A DNA stretch of 64,000 nucleotides from Haloarchaeobius sp. FL176 (GTDB taxonomy: Archaea > Halobacteriota > Halobacteria > Halobacteriales > Natrialbaceae): assembly GCF_024609245.1 (NCBI RefSeq), contig NZ_JANJYH010000008.1, positions 93,600 to 157,599 of the forward strand, given 5' to 3'. Positions 1 through 8,256 of this stretch are shown here, piece by piece. The notes beneath the pieces were generated by a model. That model searched no databases and was not told the origin of the DNA. It saw only the letters and a program-made list of their open reading frames with translations. Each line of letters begins with the position of its first letter. Positions within the stretch are counted from its first letter, which is position 1. Made by a program: the position numbers and the translations under genes.

Positions 1-1
1 C

Positions 2-265
2 GGCAACACGGGCACGCGACAGGAGTACGGGACGAAGTTCGAGTACGAAAGCGACGAGTCGGTGGCGACGACGATCGCCCTCGCTGTCGCGCAGGTAACA
101 GGACGGGAGGCCACGGAGCTGGAACCGCTCGGCTCGTTCGTCGACTGCGAGGCACTGGACTCACTCGTCACGTCAGCGGAGCCGTCACTCTCGGTTTCGT
201 TTCTCTACGAGGGATGCCGAATCTTCGTTTCCGGTAACGGGTTCCTCGAGATCACTCGGGTCTGA
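2..265 (+). CDS. HalOD1 output-domain protein, 5' end outside the window
   Basis: The frame is open from the window edge to the TGA at 263-265, so this is the C-terminal 87 residues of a longer or complete small protein that begins upstream. The pattern VATTIALAVAQVTG, then ELEPLG.FVDCEALDSL, then VSFLYEGCRIFVSGNGFLEI matches the haloarchaeal output domain HalOD1. That domain occurs alone or at the end of response-regulator-like proteins and has no proven biochemical activity. A GTG at 62 could serve as an internal start, but the in-frame residues before it (EYGTKFEYESDES) fit the domain, so the reading frame very likely continues upstream. A second, broken HalOD1 copy lies at about 1.7-2.06 kb. 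Confidence 0.75.
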   Translation, partial: GNTGTRQEYGTKFEYESDESVATTIALAVAQVTGREATELEPLGSFVDCEALDSLVTSAEPSLSVSFLYEGCRIFVSGNGFLEITRV

Positions 266-412
266 TACGGACTGGGGCACACCCGGGCAGAGTCGGGTCC
301 CGTCGGAGTGACCGTCGTCGGTTCTCCTGTCTGACACCACTCTCTACCTCCACGTGGAGCGTACGGACTGTCTTCACGGAGACGGACTGGTTATGGTCGG
401 ATTCGTAGAATT

Positions 413-448
413 AAACTTATACGTGCTACTGGCATGTGTATACATGCC
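413..448 (+). promoter_or_regulatory. AT-rich TATA-like element followed by inverted repeat
   Basis: An AT-rich stretch (aattaaacttata, about 409-421) resembles an archaeal TATA box. It is followed at 431-448 by ggcatgtgtatacatgcc, whose 7-bp arms GGCATGT/ACATGCC flank a 4-nt spacer. If the TATA element is used, transcription would start near 443-447, inside the inverted repeat, which suits a repressor site. This also argues against using the ATG at 434 as a start codon for the next gene. Confidence 0.35.
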
Positions 449-571
449 ACAGTGTGCGGCGATTCTGAAGCGGAAGCGTCGCGCATTCGCTGCGGTATGC
501 TGTCGCTACGTACTGCTACGGGGGAACACGGACCGCGAGTTAAATCGAACCGAGGCAACGTTTCAACGGCA

Positions 572-1159
572 ATGAGCGCTCGAAATGAGACAGTAACCAC
601 AAACAGTGGGGGATCGGACGGAGAAACAGAGACGGGAGGTGACCGAAACGCGGACCACGGCGACCGGCCGGACAAGGTTGAACAGGAGCTGGCGCTGGAT
701 ATCATATTCGAGATAATCGGGAACAGTCGCCGACGGCTGGTCCTCCAGTGCCTCGATGAGAGCGACGAAGAGACTCTCGAACTGAGTGACCTCTCGGAGC
801 ACATCGCAGCAATCGAGAACGACACGACCGAGGAGGCCCTGTCGGCGCAGCAGCGCAAGCGCGTCTACGTCGGTCTGTATCAATGTCACCTCCCGAAGAT
901 GGCCAGTTCGGGAGTCGTGGAGTTCGACAAGAACCGTGGGACGGTTTCCGAGGGACCGAACGCCGAACAGCTGGATCCGTATCTCGACGTGGGCGAGCGT
1001 GCGGACAACGATAGCCGACAGACGCTCCTTCTCGGGGCGGCTGCAGTCGTCGGGTACATCCTCGCGGGGTTCGGTGGTTTTCCCGGCATCGTTGCCGGTG
1101 GCCTCGTCGTGGTGGCGTCGGTTCTGGGAGTCGCGTGGAAGCGAGAGCGGTCGCGATAG
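572..1159 (+). CDS. DUF7344-type winged-helix protein with C-terminal membrane hairpin
   Basis: This is a 195-residue protein from ATG 572. The open frame runs back to 434, but that ATG sits within the predicted transcription start region and the extra residues look non-coding. After a Gly/Asp-rich linker, residues about 38-125 (ALDIIFEIIGNSRRRLVLQCL ... RKRVYVGLYQCHLPKMASSGVVEFDKNRG) match the haloarchaeal winged-helix domain DUF7344, often described as a DNA-binding or ArsR-like fold. Two hydrophobic segments (TLLLGAAAVVGYILAGF and GIVAGGLVVVASVLGVAW) end in a basic tail, so the protein probably sits in the membrane with the wing domain in the cytoplasm. A membrane-tethered transcription regulator is an inference; the target is unknown. 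Confidence 0.8.
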   Translation: MSARNETVTTNSGGSDGETETGGDRNADHGDRPDKVEQELALDIIFEIIGNSRRRLVLQCLDESDEETLELSDLSEHIAAIENDTTEEALSAQQRKRVYVGLYQCHLPKMASSGVVEFDKNRGTVSEGPNAEQLDPYLDVGERADNDSRQTLLLGAAAVVGYILAGFGGFPGIVAGGLVVVASVLGVAWKRERSR

Positions 1160-1337
1160 CGTCGACGACGGTATCGCTGCCAGCTGGACGGACCGGGACT
1201 GGTCTCTCGGCGGGAGGGTCCTCAGTCGACGGTCGCAGGGATGGGGCTACCAATCGACCAGCGTCTCCGACTAGGTATCGGGCACCAGAACTCGCCAGTG
1301 TCGGTCGTTGATGGACTGCTCGTGGGGGCGTCGGCGT

Positions 1338-1472
1338 TCAGCGGGCAGCCGCGCCATCGTGGATATCGGCGTGACGTGCACAGTCGAGACAGTGCTCGAC
1401 CTCGCCCTCCCAGCCGAATACCCGGACGAAATCGTGCGAGACGTACCGACCGCAGTTGTTGCAGAACGGCAT
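1338..1472 (-). CDS. DUF7563-type small zinc-ribbon protein
   Basis: This is a 44-residue protein starting MPFCNNCGRYVSHDF. Two CxxC pairs (CNNC near residue 4 and CLDC near residue 29) give four cysteines for one zinc. The pattern of CNNCG, VSxDFVRVFG and CxxC is that of the short haloarchaeal zinc-ribbon family DUF7563, normally 40-50 residues. The frame is open further upstream to 1574, but the added residues are Arg/Ser-rich and unlike the family, so the start at 1472 is preferred. Function is unknown; such proteins are usually guessed to bind nucleic acid or protein partners. Confidence 0.8.
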   Translation of the reverse strand: MPFCNNCGRYVSHDFVRVFGWEGEVEHCLDCARHADIHDGAAAR

Positions 1473-1701
1473 CTTCAGCCCCCCTCGTCCGTTCGACTGT
1501 CGGGAACGGGGAACGCGCCAGTCGTCCGGAGTACTGGTCCCGGTCGCAGACGAGATCCCGGCGATGCGTGCCACTGTCTCGGAGTCATCACCACGTCCAT
1601 CCCCGCTGATGATAATAAAGCCGCGAGTCCGTTTCGACGACTGAATGGCCGGGTAGAAAGTGCCTAACTCGTTTTTCGGAACGCCCTGTTCCGACAGTCA
1701 G

Positions 1702-2063
1702 TCAGACCGTCCCGGAACAGGGTCCCGCGACGACGACGAACCCGTCGCAGCCCGCGGTAACAGTCCGTTCCTCGACGGAGAACATGACGCACGTGGCAGG
1801 TTCGAAGGTCCGAACGAAGGAGAGGGCCCAGCACGTCTGGACCGATGTCGTCGAGCAGCGTCTCCACCTGAGTGGGTGGTTGTGGCCTCGGCCAGGGTCT
1901 GGACAACCGCCATCGACGGGTCCGTGCCCTCAGTCCTGGCAGACCGAACGACGTGCCCGAACCCGGGAGCGTAGGCACGATTCGTAGCGCGCCGTGATAC
2001 TATCTCTGTGCAGATTCTTTCGTCTGGATAAAACGCCCTGCTGGGTCGGGACAGTTCCGGCAT
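1702..2063 (-). pseudogene. HalOD1 protein, broken by two frameshifts
   Basis: No single frame codes through this stretch, but three consecutive minus-strand frames together rebuild a HalOD1 domain. One frame gives TDPSMAVVQTLAEATTTHS, a second gives VETLLDDIGPDVLGPLL, and a third gives VRTFEPATCVMFSVEERTV followed by a CDGFVVV end and a TGA at 1702-1704. The switches fall near 1865 and near 1820. The order and spacing match the intact copy at the left edge of the window. The upstream boundary is uncertain; an ATG at about 2063 is a possible start. Two separate indels suggest decay, though assembly errors cannot be excluded. Confidence 0.6.
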
Positions 2064-2113
2064 GCCGAGTGTCGGTTGGGACGGCGCGAAACTCACTTCT
2101 GGACCGGAGAGTC

Positions 2114-2560
2114 TCAGTCCGTTTCGGTTTTCACGACGGTCACGGGCGCGTCACAGAGCCGCACCACACGGTCGGTCACGCTCCCGAGTAGCTGACGGTA
2201 CTCGCCGGAGCGCGACTTCGTGCCCATGACGACGAGGTCGGCATCGATATCGGCGACCGTGTCGAGGATCTCCTCGTGAGGGTGTCCGTACTCCATGACG
2301 CTTTCGACAGTGACCCCGGCGTCGTCGGCCTCTTCGGCCACGGCGTCGAGAGCCTCCCGGCCCGCCTCCTCGAGTCCGGATTCGGCACCCTCGTGGTCGT
2401 GGACGTACTCGTCGCCCGGGTAGGCTCCGTACACGTCCTCGTCGACGACGTAGAGGACGGTGAGGGTGGCGCCAGTAGCCGCGGCGAGCTCGATGGCGTG
2501 CCGCGTCGCGTCGGTCGTGCTGGAGTCACCGTCCGTCGGAAGGAGAATTCTATCGTACAT
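2114..2560 (-). CDS. Universal stress protein (UspA family)
   Basis: This is a 148-residue single-domain UspA protein starting MYDRILLPTDGDSSTTDATR. The N-terminal beta strand with the PTDGS-like turn and the C-terminal ATP-loop pattern VVMGTKSRSG ... LLGSVTDRVVRLCDAPVTVV are both present (G-x2-G-x9-G-type nucleotide loop). This predicts an ATP-binding Usp that acts in stress adaptation in the cytoplasm. The open frame reaches 2785, but residues before MYDR are Ser-rich and unlike the family. It is transcribed divergently from the CNNM gene with a 133-bp intergenic region that should hold both promoters. Confidence 0.93.
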   Translation of the reverse strand: MYDRILLPTDGDSSTTDATRHAIELAAATGATLTVLYVVDEDVYGAYPGDEYVHDHEGAESGLEEAGREALDAVAEEADDAGVTVESVMEYGHPHEEILDTVADIDADLVVMGTKSRSGEYRQLLGSVTDRVVRLCDAPVTVVKTETD

Positions 2561-2693
2561 CAGTTGACCAGACGAACTGGAGAGACAAGATGATTGTCCC
2601 GATTCCCGGACGATGGGAGGCGATTCCTGCACCGACGAGCAGACAGTGGGAACTGGCAGCAGTGACTTCAACGATGGTCGAGAAACCCCGCGC

Positions 2694-3767
2694 ATGAACG
2701 AGTTCGAACTGGTGGGCCGGCTCGTCGCCGGTCTGTTGCTCATCCTCGCCAACGGCTTCTTCGTCGCCATCGAGTTCGCGCTCACTCGGGTCCGACAGTA
2801 TCCCGAATCGGAGTTCGAGGCCCCCGGCCTGCGTCGGGCGTGGGAGATGACGGAGGAACTGGAGATCTACCTGACGAGCTGCCAGGTCGGGATCACGGCC
2901 TCGAGCATTGCGGTCGGTATCGTGGCCGAGCCAGCGCTCGCCGCGCTCTTCGAGCCGTTCCTCGAGAACACTGCCCTGGCCTCGGTCGGTGCCGGCGGTG
3001 TGCTCGCGTTCCTCATCATCAACCTGCTGCACCTGACCCACGGCGAGCAGACGCCGACCTACCTCGGTGTGGAGCGCACGAAGTTCGTCGCACGCTACGG
3101 TGCGAGGCCGCTGTACTGGTTCGCGAGGATCGTCTCGCCCGCTATCTACGTCGGTGACGGGGTGGCGAAGTGGACGCTGGGACTGTTCGGGGTCGAGATG
3201 ACTGGGGCGTGGCTGGAGACGGAGTCCGAACGCGTGGAATCTCGTGCAGACCTCCGGAACCGGCTCGGCTCGCTGCTCGAGCGCGGTGACCTCCACGAGG
3301 AGCGCAAACAGGAGATACTCAACGCGTTCACGGTCGGCGACAGGCCCGTCGCCGAGGTCATGACCGACGTCGACGACGTGATTTTCCTCTCGGCGGATGC
3401 GAGCGCTGCGGAGAATCTCGATCGGATCGGGTCGAGCCCGCACACCCGCTTCCCACTGGTGGGGGACAGTCCGGGGGAGTTCCTCGGCATCGTCTACGTG
3501 CCAGCCGTGGTCGACCGTATCGACGACCTGCGGTCCGGAGCGGCGAGCTGGGAGGACGTCGCCGCGGAGCCCCTCACCATCGAGGGGACGACGAAGATCA
3601 GCGCGGCCGTCGACACCTTCCAGCGCGAACACCAGGAGCTCGCGCTCGTAACCGACGAGGATGGGTCCGTGGTCGGCCTCATGACCGCGACCGACGCGCT
3701 GGAGGCTGTGATGGGTGAGATCGAGGACCCGCTCGACATCGAACTCGGGGGGAGAGCAAGCGCCTGA
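2694..3767 (+). CDS. CNNM/CorC-like membrane protein with CBS domains
   Basis: This is a 357-residue protein starting MNEFELVGRLVAGLLLILAN. Residues about 1-190 form the CNNM transmembrane domain (DUF21), with motifs FFVAIEFALTRVR, TSCQVGITASSIAVGIVAEPA and HLTHGEQTPTYLG. Residues about 215-335 form a tandem CBS pair beginning VMTDVDDVIFLSADASAAEN and ending VVGLMTATDALEAVMGEI. The transporter-associated C-terminal domain seen in many bacterial CorC/HlyC-type proteins is absent, as in many archaeal members. The family exports or senses Mg2+; the actual substrate here is not proven. The upstream in-frame ATG at 2613 is less likely because the added 27 residues are hydrophilic and unconserved in appearance. 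Its 3' end faces the phosphatase gene with only 4 bp between. Confidence 0.9.
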   Translation: MNEFELVGRLVAGLLLILANGFFVAIEFALTRVRQYPESEFEAPGLRRAWEMTEELEIYLTSCQVGITASSIAVGIVAEPALAALFEPFLENTALASVGAGGVLAFLIINLLHLTHGEQTPTYLGVERTKFVARYGARPLYWFARIVSPAIYVGDGVAKWTLGLFGVEMTGAWLETESERVESRADLRNRLGSLLERGDLHEERKQEILNAFTVGDRPVAEVMTDVDDVIFLSADASAAENLDRIGSSPHTRFPLVGDSPGEFLGIVYVPAVVDRIDDLRSGAASWEDVAAEPLTIEGTTKISAAVDTFQREHQELALVTDEDGSVVGLMTATDALEAVMGEIEDPLDIELGGRASA

Positions 3768-3771
3768 CCGG

Positions 3772-5541
3772 CTATCGGGAGGGGTACCGGCGACGGTAAG
3801 TGCCAGTAACGTCCTCGAGTTCCACCTTCCCCTCGGGGACACGGTAGGCAGCGACCACGTCACGGTCGGCGAACTCCGAGTTCGTCGTCTTGTCCACCGC
3901 GAAGCCGACGTAGGTGCAGTCCTCGCGGGTGAACTCGACGACCGAGTACCCCCAGTTGTGGCTGTCGAAGAACTCGATGTGTGGGTTCATGCCGGTGACG
4001 AGTTTCGTCAGGAGCGGCTCGGTGATCTTCCCCCGCCAGCCCCGGGTGATGTGCAGTGCTTCGGCAGCGTTCAGCGACGTGATGGCTGGCGTCATGAACT
4101 CCACGCCGATGCGGTCGCCCTGTGCGACACCCTCCCCGCCGCTGACACGACCGGGGTACGAGGTCTGCTGGTAGGCCGCGACGTAGCAGTGCATGTCGCC
4201 GGTCAGCGTGACGTAGTTCTCGACGTCCGCGCTCGCGATGGCCTCGGTGATCTGCTGTCGCTCGCGGGTGTAGCCGTCCCAGCCGCCCTGCACCGGATAC
4301 ACCGAGAGCGGGCCGGAGCCGAGACGGAACGGAACCGTGAGCACCTCGTCGGCCCAGACGCGCCAGAGCGTCTCGGACTCGGTTATGGTGTCGACGAGCC
4401 ACTCACGCTGTTCCTCGCCGAGCATCGTGCGCCCCGGCGGTTCGTACTGGGGACCGACGTTGTCGGGCGTCGGGATGGCCTCGCGTGGCGGGTCGCGGAA
4501 CAGTCGCTCGTCGGTCATCGCGAGCGTGACGAGGTCGCCGAACTGGAGCCTGCGCCAGAGCCGGAAGCGGTCCTGCAGCGACTCGCCGTTGGGGTCGTAC
4601 TCCACACGGGCGGGCATGAACTCCCACCAGGCGTGCATCCCGTCGGCGACGAGTTCGGTCATGAACTCGGGGTCGTCTCCACGGGGGTGGTCGCCAGCTG
4701 GCGCGTCGGTCCGGTCGTCCCAGTAGACGTCGTTGACGAGTTCGTGGTCGTCCCAGCCGGCGATGAGGGTGTGTGACTCCAGCGCCTCCTGGAAGAACCG
4801 GTCGGACCGGTACGTCCGGTAGAGGTAGCGGTAGTCCTCGAGATTCCAGACGCGTTCCTTACCACTCGGCAGGTCTTTCTCCCGTCCGGGGTAGTCGTAC
4901 GACCCGAAGCCCTTGAAGTCGCCAGCCTCCGACTCGTAGATGGCGTCCCCGACGTGGACGATGAAGTCGACGTCCTCGTTGGCGACGTAGTGGAACGCCG
5001 GATAGTAGCCGTTCAGGAAGTTCTGACAGGCGACGACAGCGAAGGAGACCGATTCCGGGGAGTCGTCGGGGTGCGGGAGCGTCCGGCAACGTCCGGTCCG
5101 GGAGGCGACGCCGTCGTAGACGAATCGGTAGTAGTAGCGACTACCGGACTCGAGTTGCCCGTCGAGGTCGACCTTCACGGTGTTGTCGTGCGAACTGATG
5201 CGCTCCGATTCTGTCACGACCCCGTCGTAGACGATGGTCTCGAACGAATCGTCCTCGGAAACTTGGACGGCGAGCGGTGTATCAGGGTCGAACACGGCGG
5301 GTGATATCCGCGTCCAGAGGATGACACCAGTCGGGGTCGGGCCGCCGCTCGCGACGGACTGGGGGAACACCGCGTCGGGGTCGCCCTCGGCGTCGGGCTC
5401 GAACACGTCGGCGTCCTCGGTATCCACGACGTCGAGCGCGAGGGCCAGGTCGTGCGAGTCCAACTCCGAGAGGAGTTCCGAGTGGTCGTCGCCGTTCCGT
5501 GCCGGTTCGTCGCGTCCGCCGAGACCACCTGGGTTCGTCAT
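3772..5541 (-). CDS. phoD: PhoD-like alkaline phosphatase/phosphodiesterase
   Basis: This is a 589-residue protein. A PhoD N-terminal domain (about 55-160; FPQSVASGGPTPTGVILWTR) is followed by the PhoD metallophosphatase domain (about 165-560). Metal-site motifs visible are the CQN in VVACQNF, VHVGDAIYE, AGWDDHELVND and LTGDMHCYVA. The enzyme should hydrolyse phosphate mono- or diesters using Fe/Ca-type metals. There is no obvious Tat signal at the N-terminus, unlike many secreted PhoD proteins, so it may be cytoplasmic or exported with a partner. The start at 5541 (MTNPGG) is chosen over 5601 because the longer form adds 20 residues that lie in the space next to a truncated gene. A phosphate transporter is encoded 21 kb away. 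Confidence 0.9.
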   Translation of the reverse strand: MTNPGGLGGRDEPARNGDDHSELLSELDSHDLALALDVVDTEDADVFEPDAEGDPDAVFPQSVASGGPTPTGVILWTRISPAVFDPDTPLAVQVSEDDSFETIVYDGVVTESERISSHDNTVKVDLDGQLESGSRYYYRFVYDGVASRTGRCRTLPHPDDSPESVSFAVVACQNFLNGYYPAFHYVANEDVDFIVHVGDAIYESEAGDFKGFGSYDYPGREKDLPSGKERVWNLEDYRYLYRTYRSDRFFQEALESHTLIAGWDDHELVNDVYWDDRTDAPAGDHPRGDDPEFMTELVADGMHAWWEFMPARVEYDPNGESLQDRFRLWRRLQFGDLVTLAMTDERLFRDPPREAIPTPDNVGPQYEPPGRTMLGEEQREWLVDTITESETLWRVWADEVLTVPFRLGSGPLSVYPVQGGWDGYTRERQQITEAIASADVENYVTLTGDMHCYVAAYQQTSYPGRVSGGEGVAQGDRIGVEFMTPAITSLNAAEALHITRGWRGKITEPLLTKLVTGMNPHIEFFDSHNWGYSVVEFTREDCTYVGFAVDKTTNSEFADRDVVAAYRVPEGKVELEDVTGTYRRRYPSR

Positions 5542-5622
5542 CTGGTCCCACCCTTCGAAGACATCCGTCTTGCAGATTTCGGTCCAACCAATGCCCGCCA
5601 CGCGGAAAAAGAACGGTCGCCG

Positions 5623-5922
5623 TTACTTCACGTCGGGCGTGGGAGTGTACCCGAGCAGGTAGCCGCCAGCGAGGTTCAGCAGAGCGACCATGACGAGCCC
5701 GCCGTTGAACAGCAGTGCGGACTCGGAGAACACGCCGAGGTCGCTGATGGCCCCGCCACGGAAGTCGTAGCCGGGGACCAGCGCCGCGGCGAGCATGATG
5801 GCGGTCATGAACCCCGCACCCAGAACGAACAGCAGGAGACCGGCGATGGTCCGGTCGTCGTCGGTCGTCACGTTGGGCGTCTCGGTCGTTCGAGAGAAGA
5901 TACTGTTTCTAGTCATGTTCAA
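5623..5922 (-). pseudogene. Truncated DUF998 family membrane protein
   Basis: The 99-residue frame matches the start of the DUF998 family. A polar N-terminus is followed by a first helix (AGLLLFVLGAGFMTAIMLAAALV), the conserved loop YDFRGGAISDLGVFSESALLFNGGL and a second helix (MVALLNLAGGYLLG). Family members usually have about 180-220 residues and six helices, so roughly half is missing. The frame ends TPTPDVK-stop only 81 bp before the start of the downstream phosphatase, and none of the other frames there continues the family. This looks like a 3' truncation by deletion. A short two-helix protein that is still made cannot be ruled out. Confidence 0.65.
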
Positions 5923-6040
5923 TCACCATGTTATAGTACGCCTGCAAAATCGATACTCTAACCCTATGATTCTCGACCGGTGAGAATCATTGGCCCCCCG
6001 CTTTTCCGTTCGGACTCGACCTCGAGACTGTCGCCCCTGT

Positions 6041-6490
6041 TCAGGTCGCGAGCGTGCTCACATCGACGGTACCCTCCGCGGCCACCTCGACGATGGCCGT
6101 CTCGTAGTCGGCGACATCGTCCTCGACGGCCACCGTCCCGTTCACCCTGACCGTGAACGAACACGTCCCGCCGGGTTCCTCGCGCTCGACGGTGACAGTC
6201 GCCCCGGCCCCGACCGTGCGAGCGTCGTCGAGACACGTACCGTCCATTTCGACGGTCCCGGAGAATTTCTCGGCGACCGACAGCTGGACAAGGTCTGAGT
6301 CGGGGCCCATCGCGCCGGTGCCGCCGGCGGTCCACGTCTCTGTGTCTGTCGCCGTCTCCGTCGCAGTCGCCGTCTCGACTGGCGTCGACGTCGGTGACTC
6401 GGTCGAACCGTTACCACCGGGTGTGACCGCCGAACACCCGGCGAGGAGCACCACGCAGAGGACCAGGACTGGGAGGGCCTGCTGTCGCAT
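6041..6490 (-). CDS. Small secreted lipoprotein, unknown function
   Basis: This is a 149-residue protein with a signal peptide MRQQALPVLVLCVVLLAGC; the LLAGC lipobox gives Cys19 as the lipidated residue. A Thr/Glu-rich spacer (TATETATDTETW) follows, typical of haloarchaeal surface lipoproteins and likely O-glycosylated. The rest is a small beta-rich domain (VTVEREEPGGTCSFTVRVNGTVAVEDDV). It has two further cysteines (TCLDD and GTCSF) that could form a disulfide outside the cell. The start at 6490 places the signal peptide at the very N-terminus; the longer frame to 6541 does not. No named family is recognised. Confidence 0.8.
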   Translation of the reverse strand: MRQQALPVLVLCVVLLAGCSAVTPGGNGSTESPTSTPVETATATETATDTETWTAGGTGAMGPDSDLVQLSVAEKFSGTVEMDGTCLDDARTVGAGATVTVEREEPGGTCSFTVRVNGTVAVEDDVADYETAIVEVAAEGTVDVSTLAT

Positions 6491-6567
6491 ACGTCGGGCT
6501 GCTGTCGCGTCAGGTAAGTGTCTTGGGCCGGATCGGACCAAACCTCGTCGTCTCGTCTTTCAGTGGC

Positions 6568-7377
6568 TTACGCGGTCTTTTCTGCAGCGTCGACCGTTGC
6601 GAGGAACGACCGGACCGCGTCGACGACGCGCTCTGGGTCCTCGTTGGGACCCATGTGGCTCAGACCGTCGAACTCGACGAGTCGACTGTCGACGACGGCC
6701 TCGTTCGCGGCTCGGACGCCGTCCCGGAGATGCGAGGGGGCCTCGGTCCCGGTGAGCATGAGCGCTGGCGCGCGGACGTCCACCGTCTCGGGGAGCTCGT
6801 AGCTCTCCAGTGCCCGGTTCATCCGGACCGAGTTCTCGACGAACCGGACGTACTCCGGCCAGACGGGCCATTCCTCCAGCCACGCGTCGAGCGCCTCGCC
6901 GGACAGGGAACCGCCGTGGATGACCTCCTCCACGTGGCGCTTCATCGCGCCCTCGCGGTCCCCTGCGTCGAGTCGTTCCTGCATCTTGCTCGCGAGGCCG
7001 GCCTCCTCGCGGTACTCCCCGACGAGGATGGCCGGCTCGTAGGCGACGACCGCCGAGACCGGGGCTTCACGGGCTGCCTCGATGGCCTGCAGCCCGCCGA
7101 AGGAGTGCCCGAAGACGACCGGCTCCCCGTCGACCGAGTCGATGACCGCCCGGGCGTCCTCGACCTCCCGCCTTAGGCTGTAGGCTTCGCTGTCCTCGCT
7201 CCGACCGCGGCCACGCCGGTCGGAGATGGTGAGTTCGTAGTCGTCCTCGAGGTGGGGGACGACGGCGTCCCAGTACTCCTTGCCGATGGAGTCGCCGTGG
7301 AGGAGGACCATAGGTGGCCCCTCGCCGTGTCGTTCGTACGCGATCCGTGTCTCATCTGCGGATGTGACTGTCTGCAT
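6568..7377 (-). CDS. Alpha/beta-fold hydrolase
   Basis: This is a 269-residue protein of the alpha/beta hydrolase superfamily. The oxyanion segment MVLLHGDS is near residue 25, the SDRRGRGRS turn near 55, and the nucleophile elbow GHSFGG near 90 (catalytic Ser). The C-terminal FDGLSHMGPNEDPE supplies the catalytic His, and the acid residue lies near LMLTGTEAPS. The substrate cannot be assigned from sequence; esterase-like or haloperoxidase-like members share this layout. The start codon sits inside a palindrome GCATAC-G-GTATGC (7374-7386), which may be an operator. The neighbouring gene upstream is an HTH_10 regulator on the same strand, 64 bp away. Confidence 0.9.
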   Translation of the reverse strand: MQTVTSADETRIAYERHGEGPPMVLLHGDSIGKEYWDAVVPHLEDDYELTISDRRGRGRSEDSEAYSLRREVEDARAVIDSVDGEPVVFGHSFGGLQAIEAAREAPVSAVVAYEPAILVGEYREEAGLASKMQERLDAGDREGAMKRHVEEVIHGGSLSGEALDAWLEEWPVWPEYVRFVENSVRMNRALESYELPETVDVRAPALMLTGTEAPSHLRDGVRAANEAVVDSRLVEFDGLSHMGPNEDPERVVDAVRSFLATVDAAEKTA

Positions 7378-7441
7378 ACGGTATGCATTGCTCGGGGCCG
7401 GCCAGGGCTAACGGTGACTCGCAGTCGTGGGGCCGTTTAAG

Positions 7442-8128
7442 TCAGTCGGGCAGCGGTGGCCACGTCGAGGCGACGGTGGTCTCGACGAGGTGGGTCTGCG
7501 CACGCCGGAGCCGTTCCGAGGCCGCCGAGGCCCCGATACCGAGCTCCGCGGCGATGTCATCGAGCGACGCCCCGCGCGGCACGTCGAAGTAGCCCATCTC
7601 GTAGGCCGTACGGAGCGCCTCGCGCTGTGGGTCCGTCAGCCCGTCACCCGGCGGTTCGGGGTCGCCGTCGCGGGTGAGCCGCCGGAGCGCGAACCTCCCC
7701 TCGTCCTGCCAGAAGCGCCTGAACGCGTCGAACGCTGCGCGGTCGGCGAACCACCCTGACTGGACCCACCCCGTCGGTGTGACCTCGATGTGGTCGATGA
7801 TGGCCTCCGCCTGGGCGAGGTCGCGGAGGCCGTCGAGGTCGTCGATCTCGTCGCCCATGTGTGCCTCCATGCCGACGCTCGGAACGACCTGATAGCGGAG
7901 GGTGTCGCCGGCCCGGCCGACGAGCGTGGACTGACCGACGAAAGACGCGCGGTCGAACGCCGCCTCGACCTCGGTCACCGGGGCTCCGGTCACGTACGCG
8001 AAGAAAATCGGCGTGCTGCCGTGGTTCAACTGCATCTCCAGCTCGATGCCTTCGCACGACAGGCCGTCGACGACGGAGACGAACGGCAGCACCTCGCAGG
8101 TGATCTCGAACTCGGCGACGAGGCCCAT
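7442..8128 (-). CDS. HTH_10 (bacterio-opsin activator type) regulator
   Basis: This is a 228-residue protein starting MGLVAEFEITCEVLPF. Residues about 1-155 form the N-terminal ligand-like domain typical of haloarchaeal Bat-like short regulators. Residues about 165-220 form the HTH_10 DNA-binding domain (LTDPQREALRTAYEMGYFDVPRGASLDDIAAELGI ... ASERLRRAQTHLVE). Such proteins act as transcription regulators, often for a nearby metabolic gene. The alpha/beta hydrolase gene just downstream on the same strand is the obvious candidate target or operon partner. A paralogue with the same layout lies at 36.2 kb beside the oleate hydratase. Confidence 0.9.
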   Translation of the reverse strand: MGLVAEFEITCEVLPFVSVVDGLSCEGIELEMQLNHGSTPIFFAYVTGAPVTEVEAAFDRASFVGQSTLVGRAGDTLRYQVVPSVGMEAHMGDEIDDLDGLRDLAQAEAIIDHIEVTPTGWVQSGWFADRAAFDAFRRFWQDEGRFALRRLTRDGDPEPPGDGLTDPQREALRTAYEMGYFDVPRGASLDDIAAELGIGASAASERLRRAQTHLVETTVASTWPPLPD

Positions 8129-8256
8129 GGGCGTTCGTCAGCCGCGACCCGTATGTGTACGTCGGTATCGACCGACTGACGGCAGTCGCCCACCGTCAGC
8201 ACTGCCGGCACCACCACATTGCCGAGCGAGCGCATCTGCGGACGAGACTGCGTCGG

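Noticed and set aside
2550..3863. 437-codon minus-strand frame across the CNNM gene
   Set aside because: It is the antisense shadow of a G+C-rich gene, with no motif, and would run through the divergent promoter region.
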